DNA from: DATJFQ01 sp035495555
Lineage (GTDB): Bacteria > Acidobacteriota > Vicinamibacteria > Vicinamibacterales > 2-12-FULL-66-21
Reading direction: 5' to 3'
Length of the DNA: 21,337 nucleotides
NCBI GenBank assembly: GCA_035495555.1
Contig: DATJFQ010000010.1
Coordinates: forward strand, 1-21,337
The notes under the pieces were generated by a model that saw nothing but the letters and a program-made list of their open reading frames with translations, had not been told where the DNA came from and ran no database searches. Position 1 is the first letter of the stretch. The number at the start of each line of letters is the position of its first letter. The translations under genes were made by a program, and so were the position numbers. Positions 1 through 8,565 of the stretch are shown here, one piece after another.

Positions 1-813
1 ATCTCCTGGATCAAGAGCCGCATTCCCAACGGCGAGGAGCACATCCGCCGGAAGCTGCCAAGCATGTATCACCAGTTCAAGCAGCTCGCCGACATCGACA
101 TCACGCGCGAGCCGATGGAAGTCGGTCCGACGACGCATTACATCATGGGCGGGATCCGGGTCGACGGAGACACTCAGATGTCGACGGTACCCGGGCTCTT
201 CGCGGCCGGCGAATGCGCGGCCGGCATCAACGGCGCGAACCGGCTCGGCGGCAACTCGCTGTCGGACCTGCTCGTGTTCGGCCGGCGCGCGGGCGAGTAC
301 GCCGCGCGGTTCGCGCGCGACCATCAGAGGCCCGCGATCGATCCGCAGCAGGTCGACGGCGCCGCGCGGCGCGCGCTCGAGCCTTTCGACCGCAGTGGTG
401 CGTCAGAAGGGCCGTTCCAGGTCCAGCACGCGCTGCAGGACATGATGCAGGACAAGGTCGGCATCGTCCGCACGGCCGAGGACATGGAAGCCGCGCTCGT
501 CGACCTCGAGGACTTGCGGCGACGGGCGCAGAAGGTCGGCGTCGCCGGACATCGGGAGTTCAATACGGGCTGGCATGCCGCGCTGGATTTGCGGAACCTG
601 CTGACCGTCTCGGAAGCCATCGCGCGATCCGCGCTCGAACGGCGGGAGAGCCGCGGGGGACACTTCCGCGAGGACTATCCCGCGAAAGATCCCGCGTACG
701 GCGGCTTCAACATCGTCGTGCGAAGTGATGGGACCGGGGCGATGCACGTCGAACGCGTGCCGCTGCCGCCCATGCCCGATGAACTGAAGGCCATCATCGA
801 AGAGATGAAGTAG
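1..813 (+). CDS. sdhA: Succinate dehydrogenase/fumarate reductase flavoprotein subunit, 3' part
   Basis: Frame 1 is open from the first base to the TAG at 811-813, so the gene starts upstream and about 270 C-terminal residues are visible. The family oxidises succinate to fumarate with covalently bound FAD on the cytoplasmic side of the membrane. Visible hallmarks are the substrate-site segment THYIMGGI, the FAD-binding segment GLFAAGECAAGINGANRLGG followed by NSLSDLLVFGRRAG, and the helical C-terminal domain ending near IIEEMK. The His-91-a-flavin attachment region lies off the window. sdhB follows after 7 nt, and its Shine-Dalgarno GGAG overlaps this stop codon, so the two are translationally coupled. 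The sdhB sequence suggests the Sdh1 type known from mycobacteria. The membrane-anchor subunit is not seen and would be expected upstream. Function is confident; direction of the reaction (succinate oxidation or fumarate reduction) cannot be read here. Confidence 0.95.
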   Translation: MSWIKSRIPNGEEHIRRKLPSMYHQFKQLADIDITREPMEVGPTTHYIMGGIRVDGDTQMSTVPGLFAAGECAAGINGANRLGGNSLSDLLVFGRRAGEYAARFARDHQRPAIDPQQVDGAARRALEPFDRSGASEGPFQVQHALQDMMQDKVGIVRTAEDMEAALVDLEDLRRRAQKVGVAGHREFNTGWHAALDLRNLLTVSEAIARSALERRESRGGHFREDYPAKDPAYGGFNIVVRSDGTGAMHVERVPLPPMPDELKAIIEEMK

Positions 814-820
814 GAGCCTC

Positions 821-1579
821 ATGCCTGCAACTGCGACGTTCCGGATCTGGCGGGGAGACGCGGCGGGAGGGCGGTTCGAGGACTATTCCACCGCGGTGTC
901 GGAGGGGATGGTCGTGCTCGACGCCGTGCACCAGATTCAGGCGGAGCACGCCAACGATCTGGCCGTCCGCTGGAACTGCAAGGCGGGGAAGTGCGGGTCG
1001 TGTTCGGCCGAGATCAACGGGCAGCCGCGATTGATGTGCATGACGCGGCTGAATCAGATCGACCTGGGATCGCCGGTGACGGTGGAACCGATGCGCGCGT
1101 TCCCGCCGATCAAGGACCTCGTGACGGACGTCTCGTGGAACTTCCGCGTGAAGAAGACGATCGCGCCGTTCACGCCGCGGAAGCCCGACGCGCCGGACGG
1201 CACCTGGCGGATGACGCAGAAGGACGCCGAGCGCGTCCAGGAGTTCCGCAAGTGCATCGAGTGCTTCCTGTGCCAGGACGTGTGCCACGTTCTGCGTGAC
1301 CATCGTCTGTTCGACAGTTTCATCGGCCCGCGGTTCCTCACCTATGCCGCGGCGCTCGAAATGCACCCGCTCGATGTTCAGCACCGGTCGCGCGATCTGA
1401 AGCGCACCCACGGCATCGGCTACTGCAACATCACGAAGTGCTGCACGAAGGTCTGCCCCGAGGGCATTCACATCACCGACAACGCCATCATTCCGCTCAA
1501 GGAACGCGTGGTGGACGAACTGTACGATCCGACCGTGAAACTGCTGCGCTTTTTCAAGCGACGATCGGCTGACCACTGA
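821..1579 (+). CDS. sdhB: Succinate dehydrogenase/fumarate reductase iron-sulfur subunit
   Basis: This 252-residue protein carries electrons from the flavin to the quinone site through three Fe-S clusters. Ligands are all visible: [2Fe-2S] C53, C58, C61, C73 in WNCKAGKCGSC...LMC; [4Fe-4S] C145, C148, C151, C155 in CIECFLCQDVC; and the [3Fe-4S] set C202, C208, C212 in CNITKCCTKVCP, with an extra adjacent Cys at 207. The CIECFLC and GYCNITKCCT segments closely resemble the mycobacterial Sdh1 iron-sulfur subunit (Rv0247c), as I remember it, rather than the E. coli SdhB. The ATG at 821 has GGAG six bases upstream and starts 7 nt after sdhA. The last two codons and the TGA stop lie inside a 7-bp-period repeat array, so the extreme C-terminus (Asp-His) is encoded by repeat DNA. 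No membrane segment is present, as expected. Confidence 0.96.
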   Translation: MPATATFRIWRGDAAGGRFEDYSTAVSEGMVVLDAVHQIQAEHANDLAVRWNCKAGKCGSCSAEINGQPRLMCMTRLNQIDLGSPVTVEPMRAFPPIKDLVTDVSWNFRVKKTIAPFTPRKPDAPDGTWRMTQKDAERVQEFRKCIECFLCQDVCHVLRDHRLFDSFIGPRFLTYAAALEMHPLDVQHRSRDLKRTHGIGYCNITKCCTKVCPEGIHITDNAIIPLKERVVDELYDPTVKLLRFFKRRSADH

Positions 1580-1633
1580 TCACGAGCCACGAACCCCGGA
1601 CGACGGACCCCGGACCACGGACGACGGTCCACA
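1571..1633 (+). repeat. Degenerate heptanucleotide tandem array at the sdhB stop codon
   Basis: Nine consecutive 7-bp units run from within the last codons of sdhB to just before the Shine-Dalgarno of the next gene. The approximate consensus is GACCACG, with variants such as GACGACG, GACCCCG and AACCCCG; phase is kept without indels. Within it GGACC (1612-1616) can pair with GGTCC (1626-1630) across a 9-nt loop, which is a weak hairpin. No T-tract follows. The units are non-coding except for the final Asp-His-stop of sdhB. Two other intergenic intervals in this window hold 7-bp-period arrays of unrelated sequence. Function unknown. Confidence 0.7.
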
Positions 1634-1647
1634 CGAAGGAGGCCGAT

Positions 1648-2148
1648 ATGTTCGAGCTGAAACCGCTCTCACCCGGCTCCATTGATGCGGCACTCGAGAA
1701 GGCCGAGCGCTACCGCCTGTTGAACGAATCCTGGGAGGCGGAGAGCATCTGTCTCGACGTCCTGAACGTCGATCCCGCGCATCAGGACGCGCTCGTCATG
1801 CTGCTGCTCGCGCTGACCGACCAGTTCGGCCACGGCCCGTCGTCGCTCGTGCGCGAGGCCCGCGGCGTGCTGCGCCGGATTACAGACGACTACCAGCGCG
1901 CGTACTACGAAGGCATCCTCTGCGAGCGGCAGGGGAAGGCGCTCCTCGATCGGCAGGCGACGGGCTCCGGCGCGACCGCATACGAATGGATCCGTGATGC
2001 GATGGACTGTTACGAGCGCGCCATCGGAATGCGTCCGCCGGGAAATGATGACGCCGTGCTGCGCTGGAACACCTGCGTGCGCGTTCTCGAACGTCACCCC
2101 GACCTGCGTCCGCGTGAGCACACGTACGAGCCGCTCTCGCTCGAGTAA
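1648..2148 (+). CDS. Small helical-repeat (TPR-like) protein
   Basis: A 166-residue protein, soluble, with no signal peptide or membrane segment. Residues about 9-45 (SIDAALEKAERYRLLNESWE then AESICLDVLNVDPAHQDALV) read as one tetratricopeptide-like helical pair, and residues about 110-150 (YEWIRDAMDCYERAIGMRPP) as another; the family name is therefore descriptive only. Such proteins are usually scaffolds for protein-protein contacts, and no partner can be named. The ATG is preceded by a strong AAGGAGG at 1636-1642 with 5-nt spacing, which fixes the start. It sits 68 nt after sdhB, separated by the heptamer array, and ends 9 nt before the stop of a convergent gene. Whether it is co-transcribed with sdhAB is not clear. 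Confidence 0.75.
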   Translation: MFELKPLSPGSIDAALEKAERYRLLNESWEAESICLDVLNVDPAHQDALVMLLLALTDQFGHGPSSLVREARGVLRRITDDYQRAYYEGILCERQGKALLDRQATGSGATAYEWIRDAMDCYERAIGMRPPGNDDAVLRWNTCVRVLERHPDLRPREHTYEPLSLE

Positions 2149-2157
2149 ATGCCGGCT

Positions 2158-2682
2158 CTACGGCTTGTACTCGAGTGAGCCGAGAAACGCGTCGTACGCT
2201 GGCTTGGCGGCCGCGACGGTGCGCGACGGACCGGTCAGCTTGATGTAATACGGGCCGTTTGGCGTGCTGACGACGGCGGCCAACAGCCGGAAGTCCGGCT
2301 TGTTGTAATGCTCCGACGCGCCGGGGCGGACCTCGGCGACATACGTGCCGGACACGTCCACTCCCGTCACGGCGAGGCCATTGATCGTGCGGGTCTCGGT
2401 TTTGGCCGAGTCAGCCGGCGGACGCGCGTCGGGCTGCTGCATCTGCCCGATCCATCGGTCGATGTTGGCCTGCGCGCCGCCCCCGCCCTGAGCGCCGAAG
2501 TAGTAAACGATGAGTTCTGCGTCTTCCGAGTCGTCTGGCGCGTGCGGGATGACGAATTCCGCGACGCGCATGCTGCTCGCCGGCGGCCGCGTGTGCCAGG
2601 CGGCGGGCGCGTGGAACGTGAGATGACCGCCGGCGGCCTGCACGGCGAACGCGAGGGAACACGCTATCAGCAGAGATCGCAT
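2158..2682 (-). CDS. Small secreted protein of unknown function
   Basis: A 174-residue protein read on the - strand, ATG at 2682 and TAG at 2158-2160. Residues 1-17 (MRSLLIACSLAFAVQAA) form a short signal peptide. The mature part begins with LTFHAPAAW and contains VAEFVIPHAPDDSEDAELIV, a Gly/Gln-rich turn (GAQGGGGAQANIDRW) and LAAVVSTPNGPYYIKLTGPS, suggesting a compact alpha/beta domain exported to the periplasm or surface. I recall similar unnamed proteins in other Acidobacteriota but no function. It is divergent from the lyase-like gene at 2790, so the 107-bp gap must serve both directions. An AGGA lies about 9 nt upstream of its ATG on its own strand. Confidence 0.75.
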   Translation of the reverse strand: MRSLLIACSLAFAVQAAGGHLTFHAPAAWHTRPPASSMRVAEFVIPHAPDDSEDAELIVYYFGAQGGGGAQANIDRWIGQMQQPDARPPADSAKTETRTINGLAVTGVDVSGTYVAEVRPGASEHYNKPDFRLLAAVVSTPNGPYYIKLTGPSRTVAAAKPAYDAFLGSLEYKP

Positions 2683-2789
2683 CCGGTCATCCTATCGCGG
2701 CACGGCGGCGGCCCAGATACCGCCTTTATATCTTTTTTGTAAGGTTTGCGACATAATCCCCCGTCACATCACAGGGGGACCGCTTCGTC
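2683..2789. promoter_or_regulatory. Divergent AT-rich promoter region
   Basis: This 107-bp gap separates two divergently transcribed genes encoding exported proteins. Its centre (2724-2757) is strikingly AT-rich against the GC-rich background, with TTTATATCTTTTTTG and the -10-like CATAAT at 2752-2757 on the + strand. No good -35 at 16-18 bp spacing is visible, so the exact + promoter is uncertain. On the - strand TATAAA-like sequence in the same patch could serve the small secreted gene. AGGGGGA at 2772-2778 is the Shine-Dalgarno for the TTG start at 2790. Confidence 0.4.
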
Positions 2790-5516
2790 TTGCGTCCGGC
2801 ATTTCACGTCTGCCTTCTGACGGCGGCGCTCAGCGTCGTCCCGCATTCCGTTTCTGACGTTTCCGCAGCTTCGCCGCGGCGCGCCGCCCCCGCGGCGGCA
2901 CGCACGCGCGTGCCGCTGATGGTCGAGCGTCCTCAGCCGGGTGCGCCGGTCACGTTCGGGGTGCCGCTGCCGATCCGCGCACTGGACAATCCCGACCACG
3001 TTCGCGTCCTCGACAGCGGGCTCCGTGAGGTCCCGAGCCAGATCACCGAAGTGGCGACCTGGGACCCGGCGGATCCGAGCATCAAGTGGATCTGGGTGTT
3101 CTTCTTCACGACGAAGGAGAGCCAGTACGTGCTGGAGTTCGGACCGGACGTCCACCGCGCGCCGTTGAGCGGTCCGCGGATCTCGGTGATGAACAACCAG
3201 CGGCCCGGCGGCGGAGTGGATGTCGAGACGGGGCCGCTGAAGTTCTCCATCAAGAAAGGTGATGGTCCCGGTTTCCTCGATCGCGTGCTGCTCGACGATG
3301 GCGGCGACGGCTTCTCGGACGACGACATTGTCGCGACCGGACCCGACGGTCGCGGCTCATTCGAGGACCTTGTCAATGATGAGGGGCCGGATCACTCGAG
3401 GGCGTGGGTTCGGCGCACGCTCATCGAGCGCGGGTCGGGGCCACTGCACACAATCATTCGTGTCGAGGGCGAGTATCGCTACGCACGACCCGGACACGCG
3501 CCCGCGCCGTTCATCACCAGGGTCCATGCGTATGCGGGCCGGACTTATCTCAAGGTCGACCACACGTTCATCTACACGGGAAACCCTGACAAGCACGTGA
3601 AGCACGAAGGGGAGCACGCCCATATCGCGACGTCGGCAGGGCAGATCGTCCCCGAAGATCCAACGGACAAAGGGTGGGTCGAGCCCGACGATCGGCTGTC
3701 CGCCGCCGGCCTGACGATCCAACTCAAAACGGCTGACGCCGTTCGCGCGGCGTCGGAATTGTCACGGGGTCCGTGGTGGGAGGCTTCGCCCGAGATCGCG
3801 CCCACGGGAGCGGAGAACGTCACGCGAGCGTCGCTCCTGCAGACGGGTCCGAAGCCAGACCGGATCCCGCCGGTCCCCGAGTCCACTCCGTCGACCCGGA
3901 TCAGCGGCTTCTCCGCGACCTTCACGTCGAGCGCCGCCAACGGCGCGCAGGCCGAGCATGCCCCGGGATGGCTGTCGATCAGCGATCCGCGCCATGAGAT
4001 CGCGATGGCGTTTCCGCGGTTTCTGCAGGAGTACCCGAAAGAACTCCGCTACGACCGGCACGAGGCGACAGCCTTCATCTGGTCGCCGGCGGTCGAGCCC
4101 ATGAGCTTCGCCCGATACACCAGCGACGTCGATCGCGAAGAGGAGACGGAGGCGATCGAGAACAACGCGCAGGGCACCGCGAAGACAACGGAAGTCGTGT
4201 TCGACTTTCACACGGCTGGTTCGCGCGACACCCGGCGCGAGCTGCAGTATTTCCTCGATCCGCCGGTGGCGCACGCGGCGCCGGCGTGGTACGGGCGGAG
4301 CGACGTCTACGGCAGGTTCGCCGTGCGGGACGGCCGTTTCCCGGAGTTTCGCCGCGCGCTCGACTATAAGTTCGACTGGATGCTGTTCAACCAGCGATGG
4401 ATGCCCTGGTACGGCATGTGGGATTACGGGGACTGGAAGCTCTATTTCGACGGCAAGACGTGGACCGGCGGGTGGGGGAACAACGAGCCGAGTGAGGATT
4501 TCATCTGCTGGCTGCAATTCATGCAGACCGGCGATCCGCGGGTGTACGACGCGGCGCGAGCGAACAGCCGGCACGCGATGGACGTGGACAACATCCACTG
4601 GCCTGCGGATCCCGTGTATCTCGGCGATACCAACTCCGCGCTGGACTACTGGAATTACCTGAAACTGCCCAAGGGGTCGCCGTACGTCGGCATCGGCGCG
4701 CGCCACGCGCCACAGCATTGGAGCCGCACCCTCAGCGCGCACGTCTGGGTCATGGGCTGGCTGGCCGACTACTACCTGACGCAGGATTTCCGGGGTCTCG
4801 ACGTCGCCGTCGAAACCGCGGATATGTACCTGAAACGGATTTGGGGGGAACACGGTCTAACGGGGAGGCGTCTGTACCTCGGACTGTGGAACGTCCTGGA
4901 GGTGTACGACGCTACCAAAGATCCGCGCTACAAGCTGGAAGCGGATGATTACGTAAATCGTATTCTCCGGCTGGGCGGCAAGGATCAGGGCGGCAGTTTG
5001 ACCGTCGATCGGTATGGATATGCGGACGTCTACGTGACGCACGGGCTCGACAAGTACCGGCAACTGACAGGCGACGCGCGGGTGGCCGCCGCACTGGCCT
5101 CGCATGCCCGGCGCCTTCGGGACGTGCCTCCGCTCAACCACGAGATGGAATCGTATCTGTCGAGCGTCTACGGCCTCGTGCTCGGCTACGAGTTGACCAA
5201 GGAACCCAGCCTGCTCGCCGAGATCCGGAAGCGCATCTCGACGCTGCCGATGGATAAAATAGACGTGCCGTTCGACGGTAGCGCTACGCAGGCGCAGGTA
5301 TTCGAGGCGATCGACCATGCCAGCCATTTGCCGCGCGGATCCGTGCGGCGTCGCGGTCCGGAAATCTGGAGCGCGACCAACGGTCTACGGGTATTTGGCT
5401 GGACGTACGCCTACACGCTTCCGTACGCGCTCGATCTGCTCGAACGTGAGGCGGTGGGAGGGGATGGACGCACGACGGTGCACAGGACCCACAGGGGAAC
5501 CAACGAGGAGGACTGA
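2790..5516 (+). CDS. Secreted PL26/YetA-like exo-rhamnogalacturonan lyase-type protein
   Basis: A 908-residue exported protein. The TTG start at 2790 is chosen because AGGGGGA lies 11 nt upstream and a signal peptide follows at once (residues 1-26, likely cut after VSA). Residues about 40-130 (VPLMVERPQPGAPVTFGVPL, then PSQITEVATWDP and IKWIWVFFF) match the N-terminal RIFT-barrel pattern of the exo-rhamnogalacturonan lyase/YetA family. Residues about 150-480 look like the beta-sandwich, with VKHEGEHAHIA inside. Residues about 490-890 are Trp/Tyr-rich and helical, as in an alpha/alpha toroid (MPWYGMWDYGDWK, GGWGNNEPSEDF). Known family members cleave rhamnogalacturonan I from the end by beta-elimination; the actual substrate here is inferred. 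The stop overlaps the next receptor's ATG by 1 nt (TGATG), tying enzyme and importer in one operon. An unrelated glycoside hydrolase-like or heparinase-like role is possible. Confidence 0.65.
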   Translation: MRPAFHVCLLTAALSVVPHSVSDVSAASPRRAAPAAARTRVPLMVERPQPGAPVTFGVPLPIRALDNPDHVRVLDSGLREVPSQITEVATWDPADPSIKWIWVFFFTTKESQYVLEFGPDVHRAPLSGPRISVMNNQRPGGGVDVETGPLKFSIKKGDGPGFLDRVLLDDGGDGFSDDDIVATGPDGRGSFEDLVNDEGPDHSRAWVRRTLIERGSGPLHTIIRVEGEYRYARPGHAPAPFITRVHAYAGRTYLKVDHTFIYTGNPDKHVKHEGEHAHIATSAGQIVPEDPTDKGWVEPDDRLSAAGLTIQLKTADAVRAASELSRGPWWEASPEIAPTGAENVTRASLLQTGPKPDRIPPVPESTPSTRISGFSATFTSSAANGAQAEHAPGWLSISDPRHEIAMAFPRFLQEYPKELRYDRHEATAFIWSPAVEPMSFARYTSDVDREEETEAIENNAQGTAKTTEVVFDFHTAGSRDTRRELQYFLDPPVAHAAPAWYGRSDVYGRFAVRDGRFPEFRRALDYKFDWMLFNQRWMPWYGMWDYGDWKLYFDGKTWTGGWGNNEPSEDFICWLQFMQTGDPRVYDAARANSRHAMDVDNIHWPADPVYLGDTNSALDYWNYLKLPKGSPYVGIGARHAPQHWSRTLSAHVWVMGWLADYYLTQDFRGLDVAVETADMYLKRIWGEHGLTGRRLYLGLWNVLEVYDATKDPRYKLEADDYVNRILRLGGKDQGGSLTVDRYGYADVYVTHGLDKYRQLTGDARVAAALASHARRLRDVPPLNHEMESYLSSVYGLVLGYELTKEPSLLAEIRKRISTLPMDKIDVPFDGSATQAQVFEAIDHASHLPRGSVRRRGPEIWSATNGLRVFGWTYAYTLPYALDLLEREAVGGDGRTTVHRTHRGTNEED

Positions 5517-8482
5517 TGTTTCGATGGAGTCGCCGCGGCGCCGCGGCGCTGTTCGTACTGCTTGCGCTCGTCGTTGCGGCACCAGCCGCATACGCGCAGT
5601 CGCAGGCCACTAACGGAGCAATCGAAGGCACTATTACCGACGCGTCCGGAGCCGTCCTTCCGGGCGTCACCGTGACGGTCACCCAGGCGGAGACCGGCGC
5701 GGAGCGCACGGCCGTCACCAGCGACACGGGGCTGTATCGCGCGCCCCTGCTGCCGATCGGCACGTATACCGTGAAGGCAGAACTCCAGGGCTTCAAGACC
5801 TTCAAGCAGACCGGCGTCAAGGTGTCGGTCGGCGAAACCGCGGTCGTCAACGCGAAGATGAGCGTGGGCGACATTTCCGAGACGATCAGCGTCAGCGCCG
5901 CGGATACGCCCGCCCTCGACCCCGCGCGCATCGACGTCGGCCACACGATGAGCGACACGGAAGTCCACAATCTTCCGCTCGTCGCGCGCAACCCGTACAA
6001 CTTCGCGCTCGTCCAGCCGGGCGTGACCGGCATCGAGAACGTCGAGTTCGGCGTGCCGCGTCTGGCCGCCAACGGTGCGGCCATGCGGATCAACTACATG
6101 ATCGACGGCAACACGAACACGGAAAAGGATCGCGCCGGTCTGCGGCTGCTGCCGATGTCGGAGGTCATGATCCAGGAAGTCAAGGTCGTGACGACCGGCT
6201 TTGCGCCGGAGTTCGGCCAGACGATGGGGATGGTGTACAACGCCATCACGCCATCGGGCACGAACCAGTTCCGCGGGGAAGGCAGCTATCTGTTCCGGCG
6301 GAATCCGTTCAGCGCGTTTCCGTTCTTCTTCGGCTGCGGCAGCACGACGCCCGCCAACAACTGCCCCTCGCTCGACACGGTCGTCGGGAGCTCCGGCAAG
6401 TCGAAAGCGGATCTCCGGCCGGCGACGCGGGTGGACACCGGGACGGCGGATCTCGGCGGCCCGATTATCCGCAACAAACTGTTCTTCTACGGCGGGTGGG
6501 AGCAGACGCGCCGCGATCTCTCGGCGAACAGCCTGATCACGGTGGATCCGTCGATCGTCGCCGCCGTCGGCGTCAAACCGCAGCCGTCGGCTGCACCGAA
6601 CGTGCAGACGGCGAAGTTTGCGATCGCCAAAGGCGACTATCAGATCAACCCGGGCAACCGGTTGACGGCGCGCTGGATCCGGTTTCACAACGACGCGCCG
6701 TACAACAGCGGCGGCGGCACCGCCACCCTCGAGCAGGCGACGAACTTCCTCGACGCCATGGATTCGAGCGCGGCGCAGCTCGTCTCGTCGTTTGGCGGGA
6801 CGAAGCTGAACGAACTGCGCGTCCAGTACGCGCACCGGCACCAGTCGTCGGTGGCCAACAGCGACTCGGGGACCGGTCCCGCCATCCGCATCAACTCGCC
6901 GGCGATTTCCTTCGGCGCGCCGATCGCCGGCACGGGCCAGGGCAACGCGGGGTTCGAGTTCAAGCAGAACATCACGCAGGTGGTCGACAACTTCACCTAC
7001 ATCCGCGGCGCGCACAGCTTCAAGACCGGCATCGACTGGCAGCACATCTACGATGAACGGACGAGCGCCCCGCAGTTCCTCTACACGTTCCCGACGCTGG
7101 ATTCGTTCCTCGCGGCGAAGAGCGGCGCCAACCCGTTCTCGTACTCGACGGTCGCCCAGATTTCGGGGGACCTCGCGTTCAACATGTCGACGAACGTGTT
7201 CAGCACGTTCATCCAGGACGACTGGCAGGTCCGGCCGTCGATCAAGGTGCTCTACGGCGTCAGGTACGATCTCTACAAATACCCGTCCGGCCTCGCGGAT
7301 GCGCCCCTCGACTCGACGCACAGCTTCAACACCGACAAGAACAACTTCGGACCGCGCGTCGGCGTCGCGTGGGCGATCGATTCCAGCACGGTGCTGCGCG
7401 CGAGCACGGGTCTGATGTACGACCAGCCGATTCTCGGCGGGTATGAGCAGGCGCTGCAGCTGTCGGGCTCGCCGCGTGCGCCGGTGTACACGTTCAGCGG
7501 CACGACGCCCGGCGCGCCACCGTTTCCCTCCGGCACTTCGACCGGATCGATCAGCCAGCAGTCACCCTGGGCGGTGAGCCCGGATTTCCAGGTCGCGCAC
7601 ACGTGGCAGAGCAGCGCCCAGGTCGAGCGCGCGATCGGGAAGGACTTCACCGCATCGATCGCCGTGATGTATGCCAGAGGCGACCAGTTGCCGGTTGTCA
7701 ACGACGTCAATCTGATCAATCCGATTGGCGTCCTCGCCGACGGCCGCCCGATCTACAGCACGGCGGTCAACGGCACGACGCGTCTGGACCCCCGCTTCAA
7801 CCACATCTTCGAGGTGGAGTCGATCGGCGTCTCGAATTTCAAGTCGATGACGCTCCAGGCCACCAAGCGTTTTGCCAGCGGGCTGCTCTTCAACGTGCAG
7901 TACTCGCTCGGCAAGGGCATCGACGATACGCCGCTGCGCACGCAGCTCACGGTGCAGTCGGAATCCGGGCCGTCCGACCCCAGCAACCTCGAACGTGACA
8001 AGGGGCCGAACCCGCTCGACATGCGGCACAACTTCACGGGCAACGTGATCTACACGACCACCAGCCACGCGGCGAACCCGATCGTCCGCGGGATCCTCAA
8101 CGGCAACGAAATCGGCCTGCTGCTGCAGTTCAACAGCGGACTGCCGGTCAACATCAGCGCCAACCAGGATCTGAACAAGGACGGCACCAACAGCGACCGT
8201 CCGCTGTTTGTCGCGCGCAACTCGCTTTATCTGCCGGCGCGCAAGAACGTCGACATGCGCTACACGCGATCGATTCCGATTGCCGGATCGACCGTGGGCC
8301 AGTTCATCGTCGAGCTGAAGAACGTGTTCAACACGACACAGATGTCGGGTATCAACACGCAGGTGGCGGTCGACCCCGCGGGCAACCCGCTCTCGGCGAT
8401 CCCGTCGGATCCGTATGACTTCGCGAACCCGTCCGGCTACGAGCAGCGCAAGCTGCAGCTCGGGTTCAAGGTCAAATTCTGA
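5516..8482 (+). CDS. Oar-like TonB-dependent receptor with carboxypeptidase-regulatory-like N-domain (copy 1)
   Basis: A 988-residue outer-membrane receptor. Residues 1-27 are a signal peptide (cut after AYA). Residues about 33-115 form a carboxypeptidase-regulatory-like beta-sandwich (GAIEGTITDASGAVLPGVTV), followed by a plug region around residues 130-245 with VHNLPLVARNPYNFALVQPG and PEFGQTMGMVYNAITPSGTN. The rest is a beta-barrel with repeated aromatic/Arg strands, ending in the typical terminal Phe (GYEQRKLQLGFKVKF). Such receptors import large substrates using TonB/ExbBD energy; no SusD partner is encoded nearby. A loop at about residues 271-285 has two Cys (GCGSTTPANNCPS) absent from copy 2. 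The ATG overlaps the upstream lyase stop and has GAGGAG 7-12 nt upstream. A hairpin-forming heptad array starts about 8 nt after the stop. Confidence 0.9.
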   Translation: MFRWSRRGAAALFVLLALVVAAPAAYAQSQATNGAIEGTITDASGAVLPGVTVTVTQAETGAERTAVTSDTGLYRAPLLPIGTYTVKAELQGFKTFKQTGVKVSVGETAVVNAKMSVGDISETISVSAADTPALDPARIDVGHTMSDTEVHNLPLVARNPYNFALVQPGVTGIENVEFGVPRLAANGAAMRINYMIDGNTNTEKDRAGLRLLPMSEVMIQEVKVVTTGFAPEFGQTMGMVYNAITPSGTNQFRGEGSYLFRRNPFSAFPFFFGCGSTTPANNCPSLDTVVGSSGKSKADLRPATRVDTGTADLGGPIIRNKLFFYGGWEQTRRDLSANSLITVDPSIVAAVGVKPQPSAAPNVQTAKFAIAKGDYQINPGNRLTARWIRFHNDAPYNSGGGTATLEQATNFLDAMDSSAAQLVSSFGGTKLNELRVQYAHRHQSSVANSDSGTGPAIRINSPAISFGAPIAGTGQGNAGFEFKQNITQVVDNFTYIRGAHSFKTGIDWQHIYDERTSAPQFLYTFPTLDSFLAAKSGANPFSYSTVAQISGDLAFNMSTNVFSTFIQDDWQVRPSIKVLYGVRYDLYKYPSGLADAPLDSTHSFNTDKNNFGPRVGVAWAIDSSTVLRASTGLMYDQPILGGYEQALQLSGSPRAPVYTFSGTTPGAPPFPSGTSTGSISQQSPWAVSPDFQVAHTWQSSAQVERAIGKDFTASIAVMYARGDQLPVVNDVNLINPIGVLADGRPIYSTAVNGTTRLDPRFNHIFEVESIGVSNFKSMTLQATKRFASGLLFNVQYSLGKGIDDTPLRTQLTVQSESGPSDPSNLERDKGPNPLDMRHNFTGNVIYTTTSHAANPIVRGILNGNEIGLLLQFNSGLPVNISANQDLNKDGTNSDRPLFVARNSLYLPARKNVDMRYTRSIPIAGSTVGQFIVELKNVFNTTQMSGINTQVAVDPAGNPLSAIPSDPYDFANPSGYEQRKLQLGFKVKF

Positions 8483-8490
8483 AGTGACTC

Positions 8491-8565
8491 AACTCCCAAC
8501 TCCCAATTCCCAACTCCCAATTTGGTTTGGCAGTTTTGGGAGTTGGGCGTTGGGGATTGGGAGTT
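8491..8565. repeat. Inverted heptad-repeat hairpin with mirrored G-quadruplex motifs
   Basis: Left arm 8491-8520 consists of CTCCCAA-type heptamers, with CCC triplets at 8495, 8502, 8509 and 8516, exactly every 7 bp. Right arm 8536-8565 is its reverse complement at 26 of 30 positions, with G-runs at 8538, 8545, 8552 and 8559. The loop is 15 nt. Each arm meets the G3N1-7 four-tract quadruplex pattern: right arm on the + strand, left arm on the - strand. The element begins 8 nt after the first receptor's stop and lies upstream of the second receptor's putative promoter. It could stabilise or terminate the upstream message; no T-tract follows. Confidence 0.85.

Noticed and set aside
3762..4853. 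363-codon open frame on the - strand
   Set aside because: Antisense to the lyase-like gene, which has clear domains and a signal peptide; this frame has none.
5411..7321. 636-codon open frame on the - strand
   Set aside because: Antisense to the lyase end and receptor copy 1. Its Arg/Val/Asp-rich, domain-free translation is the usual high-GC mirror frame.
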